Assembly: GCA_016720075.1 (NCBI GenBank)
Contig: JADJXW010000003.1
Location: 124,001-188,000, forward strand
DNA length: 64,000 nt
Origin: Pseudomonadota bacterium
GTDB taxonomy: Bacteria > Pseudomonadota > Gammaproteobacteria > Steroidobacterales > Steroidobacteraceae
Reading direction: 5' to 3'
A model generated the notes under the pieces. The model did no database searches. It was not told the origin of the DNA and was given only the letters and a program-made list of their open reading frames with translations. Of the stretch, positions 1 through 8,562 are shown one piece after another. The translations under genes were made by a program, and so were the position numbers. Position 1 is the stretch's first letter. Every line of letters starts with the position of its first letter.

Positions 1-2240
1 GACCGGCAGGACAGCAGCAGTTCGGCAGTGCGCAACTGCAGCCGGGCCAGGTCCCGGGCCGATGTGACATTCAGCGGGTCCGCGCTGGACCCCGCGCGCA
101 CCAGCGCCGCCGCCAGCGCCGTGCCGGTTTCGACCCGATCGGCGCGACGCACGATGTTGCCGCGGTCCCGCTCGTAGAGCGTCCGGAAGATGCCCGCCGC
201 GCGGCGGTATCCGGCCAATGCGTCGGCCGCCTGGCCGAGCCTGTCGAACCAGCCAGCCTGCGTGTACAGCGCCACCGCCAGGTCGCGCTGCCAGCCGGCA
301 TTGCCAGGGTCCTGCCGGGCGAGCGTTTCGCGGATCTGCAGGGATTCACGCATCAGCTGCATCGCAGGGGAAAGCCGACCCGCCTCAACGTGCACCTCCG
401 CCACCTTTCGCAGGTCAAGCGCCACGGCGCGCAGCGCCCGCGTGTTGTCAGGCTCGGCTGCCTGCCAGGCGCGCGTCAGTGCCAGCGCTTCTTCCAGCAG
501 TGGCTGCGCCTGGTCCAGTCGACCGGTGGCCAGGCGCTTGTTGCCCATCTCGAACAGCGCGCTTTCCAGCCAGTAACGGATGCTGCTTTCGGCCGGGTGC
601 TGCTGGTGCAGCCTGCGCAGCGCGGCAGCGCTGCGCTCGTGCAGCGCCATCGAATCGTCAAACCGCAACAGGCTCGGACGGCTCTGCGAATACAGCACAT
701 TCGCCAGGTAGTTGCGCGCCCGCGCGAGGTTCACCTGTCGTTCGAGCGGCGCGCCGGCGCGCCCCACGAGTGACTCGAGCAGCTTCACCGCCGCTGAATA
801 GCTGTCATGGGCGGCCTGGGCATCGCCCTGGCTCCAGCGCATGTCGCCCAGGTTCTGCAGGCTCGATGCCAGGTCCTGCTGATAGTCCTCGTTGCCGGGA
901 TCGACAGCCAGCAGTTCCCGCCGCAGTTTCAGCGCCACGTCGTAGTGCGCCATGGCATCGGAACCGCGACCCAGCTGGTTGATGACGGTGTAGTTGCCCT
1001 CGATGTCGCCGATCTTCTCGTACGCCGCGGCCAGGTCGCGTTTCAGCGAGGCATCCAGCCCCTGCTCCTTCACCAGCGAATCAAGGTAACGCAGCGCGCG
1101 CTCCACCAGCACCACGCGCGCCTGCGTGGTGCCCTTCTCCAGCTCCGCGTCCACGTCGAAGATCATCGCGTGGGCGAGCTGCCGGACATCGCCCAGTCGC
1201 TGCTCCGCGCGCTGGCGCTGCAGGTTCGCCTCGCGCGCCTGCCACAGCGACATGGCGGCGCCCCCGACAAGGGCCACGATCGCCGCGGCGATGCCCGTGG
1301 CGGCGAGCGGATTGCGCTTCAGCAGGCGCCCCGTTCGATACCCCAGCGTGCTGGGTCGCGCCGACACCGGTTCGCTGCGCAGATGCCGCTCTACATCGGC
1401 GCGCAGCTGCTCCACCGAGCCATAGCGTCGCGCCGGCTCCTTGCGCAGCGCCATCAGCACGATGTTGTCCAGGTCCCCTGCCAGTTGCCGCGCGGCAACC
1501 GCCTTCACCGTCGCGCACAGGCTGGGACGCGGCGGCTCCCGCAGGCAGATCTCGCGCAGCAAGCGGGCCTGGTCGCCGAGGGATTCGTGGAACGGATGCC
1601 GCCCGGTGAGCAGCTCGAACAGCAGGCAGCCCAGCGCATGGACATCCGTGGTCGTGGCCGTGGCCTCGCCGCGAATCTGCTCGGGGCTCGCATACCGCGG
1701 CGTGAGAAGCAGCATCGAGTGTCCGGTCACTGCCTGCGTTCGATCGACAGTTGCGGGGTCCAGCAGCTTGGCGATGCCGAAATCCAGCAGCTTCGGCGTG
1801 CCGTCGGCCGTCACCAGCACGTTGCCCGGCTTGATGTCGCGATGGATCAGCAGGCGCTGATGGGCGTACTGCACGGCATCACATACGCCCAGGAACAGGC
1901 GCAGCCGCGCGCGCAGGTCCAGGCAGTGCGCGCGACAATACTCATCGAGCGGCAACCCGTCGACGTACTCCATCACCAGGTAGGGCAGCCCTCCTGCCGT
2001 CAGTCCGCCGTCGAGCAGACGCGCGATGTGGGGATGGTTGAGATCCGCCAGGATCTGCCGCTCCACGCGGAACCGGGCGAGGATCTCGTCGCTGTCCATG
2101 CCGCGCTTGAGCAGCTTGATCGCCACCTGCTGGCGATACTCGCCGTCGCCGCGCTCCGCCAGCCACACACGCCCCATGCCGCCGCTGCCGATCTCGCGCA
2201 GCAGGCGATAGGCGCCGAGCTGTTCTCCGACCTCAGCCAT
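1..2240 (-). CDS. Serine/threonine protein kinase with C-terminal TPR-like region (3' end outside window)
   Basis: Membrane-anchored Hanks-type kinase, expected to phosphorylate protein Ser/Thr. Visible from ATG at 2240: glycine loop GSGGMG (residues 18-23), VAIK lysine near 42, catalytic HRDIKPGN near 134, DFG near 152 and a SPEQ activation-loop motif, so all core catalytic elements are present. One hydrophobic segment lies near residues 310-330, followed by about 400 residues of Ala/Leu/Arg-rich helical repeats that look like TPRs, probably periplasmic. The start overlaps the stop of the upstream histidine kinase by 8 bp, implying co-translation. The reading frame is open to base 1 with no stop, so the C-terminus is missing here. 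Substrate unknown. Confidence 0.9.
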   Translation of the reverse strand, partial: MAEVGEQLGAYRLLREIGSGGMGRVWLAERGDGEYRQQVAIKLLKRGMDSDEILARFRVERQILADLNHPHIARLLDGGLTAGGLPYLVMEYVDGLPLDEYCRAHCLDLRARLRLFLGVCDAVQYAHQRLLIHRDIKPGNVLVTADGTPKLLDFGIAKLLDPATVDRTQAVTGHSMLLLTPRYASPEQIRGEATATTTDVHALGCLLFELLTGRHPFHESLGDQARLLREICLREPPRPSLCATVKAVAARQLAGDLDNIVLMALRKEPARRYGSVEQLRADVERHLRSEPVSARPSTLGYRTGRLLKRNPLAATGIAAAIVALVGGAAMSLWQAREANLQRQRAEQRLGDVRQLAHAMIFDVDAELEKGTTQARVVLVERALRYLDSLVKEQGLDASLKRDLAAAYEKIGDIEGNYTVINQLGRGSDAMAHYDVALKLRRELLAVDPGNEDYQQDLASSLQNLGDMRWSQGDAQAAHDSYSAAVKLLESLVGRAGAPLERQVNLARARNYLANVLYSQSRPSLLRFDDSMALHERSAAALRRLHQQHPAESSIRYWLESALFEMGNKRLATGRLDQAQPLLEEALALTRAWQAAEPDNTRALRAVALDLRKVAEVHVEAGRLSPAMQLMRESLQIRETLARQDPGNAGWQRDLAVALYTQAGWFDRLGQAADALAGYRRAAGIFRTLYERDRGNIVRRADRVETGTALAAALVRAGSSADPLNVTSARDLARLQLRTAELLLSCR

Positions 2241-2976
2241 TGGAAGCGGCCAGGGGCACGCGCAGCGTTACCTTGGTGCCGCCGAGCGTACCGGGATGCC
2301 AGTCGATCTGCGCGCCCAGTTCGTCGGCGCGCGTGCGCATGGACTGCGTGCCAGTGCCGCTGCCGATGTTCGCCCATCGAAGCGGCCATCATCGGTGACA
2401 TCGCACAGCAGAATCCCATCCATTTCATACAGGCGTACCCGCAGCCACCGCAGCGCCGCGTGGCGCAACGCATTGGTCACGGCCTCGCGCATGATGCGCG
2501 CCAGGTGCAGCGTGGTGGCCTGGTCCAGCTGCATGTCGGGCAGCGCGGCGTCCTGTTCCCACAGCAGCTCCCGTCCGGCCGATCGCAGGCGCCGGTCGGT
2601 CTCGGCGCGAAGCTCACCCAGCAGCAGGTGCAGCGTGGACGCGGGTCGCTGCGCATCGGCGACCAGCGCGCGAAGCGACTGCAGCGCCTGTCGTGCCTGC
2701 TCCGCCTGCGCCGGATCAGGCGCCGCATAGACAAGATCCAGCAGTCGCGCACCCAGGTCGTCATGCAGGTCGCGATAGATCCGCTCCCGCTCCGCAGCGG
2801 CGGCATGCTGCCGCGCCTGGTGCTGCAGGCTGCTCGTGCTGGCGTTGAAGCCGTTCCCGTTCAACTCGCCAGCCGGCGCTTTCGCGCCGCCGCTGAGCCA
2901 GCAGCCATCCGCCCCACGCCAACCCGGCCAGGGCCACAATCAGCAGGGTTATGTCCAGTGGCGTGGGTGCACTCAC
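2233..2976 (-). pseudogene. Sensor histidine kinase (HisKA_3/HATPase type), broken by two single-base frameshifts
   Basis: Short two-component kinase of the NarX/DesK class. From GTG 2976 the first frame gives one membrane helix (about residues 7-24) and a basic coiled coil. Near 2827-2840 the frame must change (one extra base) to reach the phospho-acceptor box with motif DLHDDLG and the N-box EAVTNALRHA. Near 2371-2376 a second change (one base missing in a G run) is needed to recover the G-box region NIGSGTGTQSM and the natural stop at 2233, which overlaps the downstream kinase start. No extracytoplasmic sensor domain is present. It faces a response regulator 17 bp away. Either a decaying gene or sequence errors; the conserved motifs on both sides of each break favour errors or very recent damage. 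Confidence 0.8.
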
Positions 2977-2993
2977 CGTGTAAGCATAGCGTT

Positions 2994-3680
2994 GTGACGA
3001 CAAGTCCTGCTCAATTCCAGCCACCCCGCCATGTGCTGGCGGTGGACGATCACCGGGCGGCTCGCGAATGGATCGGCGCTGCCGTTCTGGCGGCATTTCC
3101 GGTCGCCACGCTGCACACGGCGCCGAACGCTCGCGATGCAATTGCGATGCTCTTGGCACAGCCCGTGGATCTGGCGGTGATCGATATCGGCCTGCCGGAT
3201 GCCTCGGGCCTGGAAGTGTTGCGAGTGCTGCGACAGCGCCGGCCGGATTGCCTTGCCATCATCGCCACGGTGTTCGATGACGACGCCCACCTGTTCGCGG
3301 CGCTGCGTGCCGGCGCCGCGGGCTATCTGCTCAAGGACCAGAGCCGCGAATCGCTAGCCGAGTCGCTGCTCGGACTGCTGCAGGGACGACCGGCCCTGTC
3401 TGCCGGCGTCGCGCGTCGGCTCGTGGCGCATTTCGTGGCGGTAGATCCCCCGGGGGGCAGTTCCACAGCGGTGTCTGCCGAACCTATACCCGCTCTGACC
3501 GGGCGGGAGCGTGATGTGCTGCAGCTGGTGTCCAAGGGCTGCAGCGTGCCCGAAACCGCCAAGGTACTGGGCATCAGCGCCCACACGGCGCATGGATATG
3601 TGAAGGACGTGTACCGCAAGCTTGCCGTATCGAGCCGCGCCGAAGCGGCACTGGCTGCAAACAGGCTCGGAATCGTCTGA
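2994..3680 (+). CDS. LuxR/NarL-type response regulator
   Basis: DNA-binding response regulator, presumed partner of the divergent histidine kinase. The receiver domain shows the acidic pair in VDDH, the phospho-accepting Asp in VIDIGLPD and the conserved Lys in LLKDQS. The C-terminal 65 residues form a GerE/LuxR helix-turn-helix (LTGRERDVLQLVSKG, then SAHTAHGYVKDVYRKL). The frame stays open far upstream, but similarity to the family begins just before VLAVDDH; GTG at 2994 is the nearest start and leaves a 17-bp divergent gap to the kinase. Product about 228 residues, normal for the family. Targets are not visible; the secreted protein downstream is a candidate. Confidence 0.85.
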   Translation: MTTSPAQFQPPRHVLAVDDHRAAREWIGAAVLAAFPVATLHTAPNARDAIAMLLAQPVDLAVIDIGLPDASGLEVLRVLRQRRPDCLAIIATVFDDDAHLFAALRAGAAGYLLKDQSRESLAESLLGLLQGRPALSAGVARRLVAHFVAVDPPGGSSTAVSAEPIPALTGRERDVLQLVSKGCSVPETAKVLGISAHTAHGYVKDVYRKLAVSSRAEAALAANRLGIV

Positions 3681-3684
3681 CGCC

Positions 3685-3701
3685 CCCCCTGACCAAGGGG
3701 G
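3685..3701. terminator. Short GC hairpin after the response regulator
   Basis: Five C residues, a seven-base loop and five G residues follow the response-regulator stop at once. No T tract follows, so a terminator role is weakly supported. The rest of 3702-3829 holds no gene I can see; it should contain the promoter of the next gene. Confidence 0.25.
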
Positions 3702-3829
3702 TCCAATCCGGTCGTCCAGGGGCTACGGTGGGAGCCACTACATCGCAAGCGCTGGCCCTGGTTTTGATGCTGCTGGCGCGCGGCACCAGCACTGGATCAC
3801 TCCGCACACACCAACCACAGAGACATCAC

Positions 3830-4890
3830 ATGAGATCACTGCTATGCACCCTGGCGCTTGCCGCCACGCTGATTGCCGCACCTGCGCAAGCCGCCATGTT
3901 CGGCGGAAAAGACAAGAACGACGTCGATCCGGACGCGCGACTGACAGTTGCTGACTTCATCAAGGTCAGCGGCAAGGAAAAACTCACTGGCGCATCGAAG
4001 GTCGTCATTCCCAACTTCTTCGTGCAGTTCGTGCGCGACCAAACCATCGAGCGCAAGGGACGGATCGGTGCTGCTCATACACCACGCAGGTCCGCGGCAT
4101 CGACAACGCGACACTGCAGGGCATTGCGGATGCGATTTACGACGGATTCGTCAGCGAGCTGAACGCAGCTGGCATTGAGGTCGTGACCAATGAAACACTG
4201 GAAGCCACAGCCGGCTTCAGCGAAGTGCGCAAGGCGGCGCGCGTGTCACCCTACATCGAGGAATCCTCTTCGGGCGGCGGCAAGCGCGACGAAAAGCACC
4301 AGGGCGTGAGCATTCTGATGTCCGCGAAATCCCTGCCGATCAACATCCGCAATAGCATTGATGACTACTGGTTGACCGCCAACGCCAGCGACGGCTTCAA
4401 GGTCTCGTTGGTCACGGCGCCGATGAAGGTGGCCCAGGCACTGAATGCCCCCCTGCTCGACGTGCGCCTGACCGTAGCCTTGTCGGCGCTCAAGGGCACC
4501 GTATCCAACAGCGGAGGCGGCAGTTATGGCATTGGCACGAGCGCCATTGCCACCAATGCCCAATCCACAGCCTTCAGGTTCGACGCCGATCTGTATCCGC
4601 GCTTTGTTGATGGCGGGAACCTGGTGGCACTCATCACCCCAAAAGGTGGCACGATCTACAAGCTGGAAAAGCCAGTGATCATCAAGGATCTCGCCTTTTC
4701 GCTGGAGGAAGGCAGCGGCAATAGTTCACGCGGCTCAGGCTTGTTTGGCGCTATCGGTCGCGCTGCTGGTGGCCAGAAGAACATGGATGCGGATGCATAC
4801 ATCGACCTGCAGGCCGCGGACTTCAGCGCCAAGATGACAAGCCGCGGAAAGGAAATTGCGCACCTTTTTGTCGAAGCACTGACCAAGTGA
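3830..4890 (+). pseudogene. Secreted protein of unknown function, one frameshift
   Basis: Starts at ATG 3830 with a clear signal peptide (hydrophobic stretch ending APAQA, about residues 1-21), then a mixed alpha/beta domain that I do not recognise. The frame runs well to about 4074 (residues QTIERKGRIGAA) and must then lose a base to continue as SYTTQVRGID and on through the second frame to the stop at 4890. The joined product would be about 352 residues. Glycine/serine-rich linkers occur near the middle and end. Nothing visible suggests catalysis, and no lipobox is seen. It lies downstream of a two-component pair that has also suffered indels. Function unknown; a periplasmic or surface protein is the most that can be said. 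Confidence 0.6.
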
Positions 4891-4904
4891 ATTAAGGGAA
4901 TCGG

Positions 4905-5735
4905 TCAATGCGACAGCGCGTAGACCGCCATGTTCACGCCCATCCGCAGGCCCAGCGATGCGCCTTCGGCCGGGTAATCCGGATCATCGGCCCACTGGTA
5001 TGAATCGCCCAGGTCGTTGTTGAAGGCGATCGCGACCATCACCCGGCCTTCATCGTCGAGGACGGCGCGCCAGTGGGGCACCGCGCCGTCGTCGCGGTAG
5101 CCACCGCCGAACCGCAGTGAATTCCAGTTGGGCACCTGACCCTGCGTGTTCAGGTCGTATACCGTGTGCAGCAGCGGGTGGTCATCGGGCAGGTCGATGA
5201 TCTCCCGGTCCGGGAACACGCGCCGCATGCCGTCGATGAAACCTTCCCATTCGTTGGTGCCGAAGAAGCTGTCGGCCACCAGGAAGCCGCCGCGCAGCAG
5301 GTAGTCGCGCAGCTTCGCCACCTGCTGGTCGGTGAGATCCCAGAATCCCGGCAGGCCCACGATCATGAAGGGCCAGTCGTAGACATCATCCCCATCGTCG
5401 AGATTCACCGGCTGCTCGGCCGGGCGCACGTCGATGGTGGTGAGCCGGCGCAGGATCTTCGCGTAATAGCGGTCGCCCCGCGGATAGTCCACGGCCCAGG
5501 CCGTGCCGCCCTCGCGCCAGTCCCCGAACCCACGCCGGCGAAAGCCGAAATTGCCCGGATACATCATGCGCGCCACCACGAACCCCGCTGGCCGATCCCA
5601 GCCTTCGGGCAGTGGCACGTCGGCCTGCGGCTCGAGGCTGGCATACACGCGGAATTCGCGCTCCGCAAACACGGCGGTGGCGACGCACAGCAAGAGGCCG
5701 ATCGCGGGCAGCCAACGGGAACGCGGGACACGCAT
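4905..5735 (-). CDS. DUF4159 domain-containing secreted protein
   Basis: A 276-residue protein with an N-terminal signal peptide (about residues 1-24, ending VFAE). The body matches the DUF4159 pattern as I know it: an early RMMYPGNFGF segment, a DYPRGDRYYAKILRRLT region, a central FMIVGLPGFWDLT then LRDYLLRGGFLVADSFFG core, and a late VYALSH end. The fold resembles glutamine-amidotransferase-like domains, but no catalytic Cys-His pair is evident. Members often sit beside MoxR/DUF58 modules; none is nearby here. Divergent from the DUF418 gene across 23 bp. Role unknown. Confidence 0.8.
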   Translation of the reverse strand: MRVPRSRWLPAIGLLLCVATAVFAEREFRVYASLEPQADVPLPEGWDRPAGFVVARMMYPGNFGFRRRGFGDWREGGTAWAVDYPRGDRYYAKILRRLTTIDVRPAEQPVNLDDGDDVYDWPFMIVGLPGFWDLTDQQVAKLRDYLLRGGFLVADSFFGTNEWEGFIDGMRRVFPDREIIDLPDDHPLLHTVYDLNTQGQVPNWNSLRFGGGYRDDGAVPHWRAVLDDEGRVMVAIAFNNDLGDSYQWADDPDYPAEGASLGLRMGVNMAVYALSH

Positions 5736-5758
5736 GATGCTTCAAGCGTACTCCAGGT

Positions 5759-7078
5759 TTGCGTTGCGGCGGACGGCTGTCTAGTCTGCGGGGGTGGTGG
5801 ACACCAACGAACAAGAACAATTCCGCGCCCATCGGGATCACCGACCGCATTGCCAGCCTGGATTTCATCCGCGGCATCGCGGTGCTGGGCATCCTGGCCT
5901 CGAACATCGTCACCTATGCGCGCCCCAATGAGGCCCGGCGGGTGCTGGCGCTGGTGCACGAACCCACGTGGACCGAGTGGTTCCCGTGGCTGGTGAACTA
6001 CATCTTCATCGACGGCAAGTTCCGCGGCATGTTCGCGGCGCTGTTCGGCGTGGGACTGGTGGTGTTCATGGAGCGCGCGCGGGCGCGCGGCGCGCCGGCC
6101 CGCTGGCTGCAGGTTCGCCGGCTGTTCTGGCTGGCGCTGTTCGGTCTGCTTCACTTCCTGTTCCTGTTCGAGGGCGACATCCTGTTGCAGTACGCGCTGC
6201 TCGGGCTGCTGGCGTTGTGGGTCGTGTTCTGGAACCCGAAGGTGCTGCTGGCGCTGGGCATCACGCTGCTGGCCGTCGACTCCACGCTCTCGAGCCAGGC
6301 GCTGTGGCAGTCGGCCGCCGAAGAACGCGTCGCCCTCGCCGCGCCCGCCGGCTCGAAGCCGCGCGAGGACTACGAGAAGTACTGGCAGCGTCAGCGCGAC
6401 TCCGTGACGGAAGAGGCCCGGTGGATGGCCCAGGGCAGCATGGGCCAGATCCTCTCGCACCGCTTCACCCGCGAGGGACGCCTGAATCCCGCGGCAGTGC
6501 TCGACCCGGTTCTGGGTCTGCGGTTCGCGATCCTGGAATACCTGCCGATGATGATGATCGGCGCGGCGCTGTATCGAATGGGCTTCTTTGGCGGCATGTG
6601 GAACCGGCGCCGCATGCTGCGCTGGGGCACCGCAGGCGTTGGGTTCGGCATCGTCACGGCGCTGGCCCTGGGCCTGTGGCTGAAGCAATCAGGCTGGCTC
6701 TACGAGCTCAACTACTTCGTGTTCTATGGCCCGGTGCACATCCTGCGCCTGCCGATGACGCTGGGATACATGGCGCTGCTGGTGGCGCTGGCGCCGCGCC
6801 TGGTTCCGACGAACATCGGCCGCCGCTTCGAGGCGGCCGGGCAGATGGCGATGACCAACTACCTGGGCATGTCGTTCGTGATGGCGCTGATCTTCCAGGG
6901 CTGGGGCCTGGGCCTGTTCGACCGCTTCAACCGCTTCGAGCAGTGGGGCTTCCTGCTGCTGGGCTGCATTCTGATGCTGGCCTGGTCGCAGCCCTGGCTC
7001 GCGCGCTTTCGCTTCGGGCCGCTCGAATGGGTGTGGCGCTGCCTCACCTACTGGCGGCCATTTCCGTTGCGGCGCTAG
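5759..7078 (+). CDS. DUF418 family integral membrane protein
   Basis: Polytopic membrane protein (about 10 helices) with the family opening RIASLDFIRGIAVLGILASNI and the closing PLEWVWRCLTYW signature; the latter is typical of DUF418 proteins such as YeiB. Length (up to 439 residues) fits the family. The longest start is TTG 5759; no ATG or GTG lies in frame before the conserved RIASLD motif, so the true start is uncertain by up to about 28 residues. The 3' end meets the convergent oxygenase gene: the two TAG stops share one CTAG at 7075-7078. Transport or sensing role unknown. Confidence 0.85.
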   Translation: MRCGGRLSSLRGWWTPTNKNNSAPIGITDRIASLDFIRGIAVLGILASNIVTYARPNEARRVLALVHEPTWTEWFPWLVNYIFIDGKFRGMFAALFGVGLVVFMERARARGAPARWLQVRRLFWLALFGLLHFLFLFEGDILLQYALLGLLALWVVFWNPKVLLALGITLLAVDSTLSSQALWQSAAEERVALAAPAGSKPREDYEKYWQRQRDSVTEEARWMAQGSMGQILSHRFTREGRLNPAAVLDPVLGLRFAILEYLPMMMIGAALYRMGFFGGMWNRRRMLRWGTAGVGFGIVTALALGLWLKQSGWLYELNYFVFYGPVHILRLPMTLGYMALLVALAPRLVPTNIGRRFEAAGQMAMTNYLGMSFVMALIFQGWGLGLFDRFNRFEQWGFLLLGCILMLAWSQPWLARFRFGPLEWVWRCLTYWRPFPLRR

Positions 7079-8493
7079 CGCGGCAGCTGCGCGCCCGGCC
7101 GCGCCACGAAGCAGCCGTGGAAGCTCATCGGCAGGTTGAAGGGCAGTCGCACCCGCGCCACGGGCGCACCGAGGAAATCCTTCGTGTCGAGCACATACAG
7201 CTCGGCCAGGTTTTCCTTCACGCGATTGACCACTGACACCAGGTAGCCATCCCCCTCGGGGGAATCCGGCGCGCGCGGCACGAACACCGCTTCCTGCGAC
7301 ATGCCGGGATTGTCCGTCTTCAGCAGCTGGTGCACGCGATGCTCGCCGGTCTGCCAGTCGACCATCGCGATGCCGTCGAAGGTCTTGTGCCAGCCGTAGC
7401 GGTAGGTCTGCAGCCCGCGCCGCTCGTCCATCTTGGGCATCTCGCCGATGGCCTTGTCGAAGCCCTGCAGCGTGACCTTGCCATCGGCGCGCGACAGGTC
7501 GAAGTGCAGGCGCGTGAGCTTGCTGTCGGCCACCGCATTGGGCGTGGGATTGCCGTTCACGTCGTTGAAGAACGCGAAGCTGTTGCCCGGCGCGGCGAAG
7601 CCATCGACGAACACCTTGTCGCCCTCGCTCCAGGCATTCATGAAGTGCGCGATCATGGCGCCCGGCACCGCATGCCAGCGGATGTCCTTCGTGGTGCCGC
7701 TGCGCGGCATCACGCCATACATGGGATGCAGCGAGGGATCCCAGGCGTAGAAATCCCCACCTGACTTCATGCGCGCCAGGTCGACCGTGAGAGGCATCAC
7801 GGTGAAGATCACATGCTCGCGCGTCATCGCGAAGTCATGGCACACGCCCGGATACGGCATGACCAGCTCTTCCTGCCGCACCAGGTTGCCCTGCCGGTCG
7901 AACACCGTCAGCGCCATCTCGTTGCGGTATTCCTTGTGGCAGAACTGGCCGTAGCTCCACCATTCACCCGTCACCGGGTCGATCTTCGGGTGCGCGGTCA
8001 TGGTCCTGGTCTTCAGGCGCGGCTTGAACTCGGCGTAGCCGCGGGTTTCCAGCGTGGCCGGATCCAGCTCCATGGGGATGGAATCCTCGCGCAGCGCATA
8101 CAGCCTGCCGTGATGCCAGAACGCGCTGGTGTTGCCGGTGTTGTCGCGATCCAGCCCGGCAAGCTCGGGCGCGTCGGTGTAGCCATTGCGGTACTTGCCG
8201 GCGAGCCGCCGCCGCGCCTTGCGTTCAGCCAGGTAGCGCTCGGTCTTCACATAGCGACAGCGGAAATCCACCTTGCCGCCGGAAAGGTGGAACACCGAGG
8301 CCATGCCATCGCCGTTCAGGATGATGTCGCCCGGCAGCGTGGGATAGGCGTCATCCGCGCCACAGCGGTAATACGAACCTTCCAGCGCTGCCGGCAACTC
8401 GCCCAGCACCTCGCAGTCGTACACATCGGCTTCGAAGCGAAACGGCTTCTGCGTTCCGTAGAAACTCAGCGCCTGGATGAATGGTTCCGGCAT
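7075..8493 (-). CDS. Carotenoid oxygenase / lignostilbene dioxygenase family enzyme
   Basis: Fe(II)-dependent oxygenase that cleaves C=C bonds of apocarotenoids or stilbenoids. The 472-residue cytoplasmic protein shows the four expected iron-ligand histidines in order: TAHPKIDP, VCHDFAMT, AHFMNAW and the near-terminal SFHGCF. Start ATG 8493 is followed directly by family-like sequence, and longer frames to the right run antisense into the dehydrogenase. Similar proteins cleave lignostilbene or isoeugenol to vanillin-type aldehydes; the divergent operon 70 bp away begins with an aldehyde dehydrogenase, which suits an aldehyde-yielding cleavage. The exact substrate cannot be read from sequence. 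Confidence 0.9.
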   Translation of the reverse strand: MPEPFIQALSFYGTQKPFRFEADVYDCEVLGELPAALEGSYYRCGADDAYPTLPGDIILNGDGMASVFHLSGGKVDFRCRYVKTERYLAERKARRRLAGKYRNGYTDAPELAGLDRDNTGNTSAFWHHGRLYALREDSIPMELDPATLETRGYAEFKPRLKTRTMTAHPKIDPVTGEWWSYGQFCHKEYRNEMALTVFDRQGNLVRQEELVMPYPGVCHDFAMTREHVIFTVMPLTVDLARMKSGGDFYAWDPSLHPMYGVMPRSGTTKDIRWHAVPGAMIAHFMNAWSEGDKVFVDGFAAPGNSFAFFNDVNGNPTPNAVADSKLTRLHFDLSRADGKVTLQGFDKAIGEMPKMDERRGLQTYRYGWHKTFDGIAMVDWQTGEHRVHQLLKTDNPGMSQEAVFVPRAPDSPEGDGYLVSVVNRVKENLAELYVLDTKDFLGAPVARVRLPFNLPMSFHGCFVARPGAQLPR

Positions 8494-8562
8494 ATGGCCC
8501 CCGAATTTTCGTAGGGCATAATGGCCGGCCGCTGCAGTGAAGACAATACAGAAGGGGGCGCC
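8494..8562. promoter_or_regulatory. Divergent promoter region, oxygenase / dehydrogenase operon
   Basis: A 69-bp gap between divergent starts that must hold both promoters. A CATAAT hexamer near 8515 could be a -10 box for the rightward operon. A purine-rich ribosome site (GAAGGGGG) precedes ATG 8563. No clear operator palindrome and no adjacent regulator gene are visible. Confidence 0.4.

Noticed and set aside
807..3680. A 957-codon open frame on the + strand
   Set aside because: Its first three quarters are antisense to the kinase and histidine kinase, whose motifs are clear. Only the last 229 codons (response regulator) are real.
8521..8562. Upstream ATG as start of the aldehyde dehydrogenase
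   Set aside because: It has no ribosome site and would run through the divergent promoter gap; ATG 8563 has a strong one.
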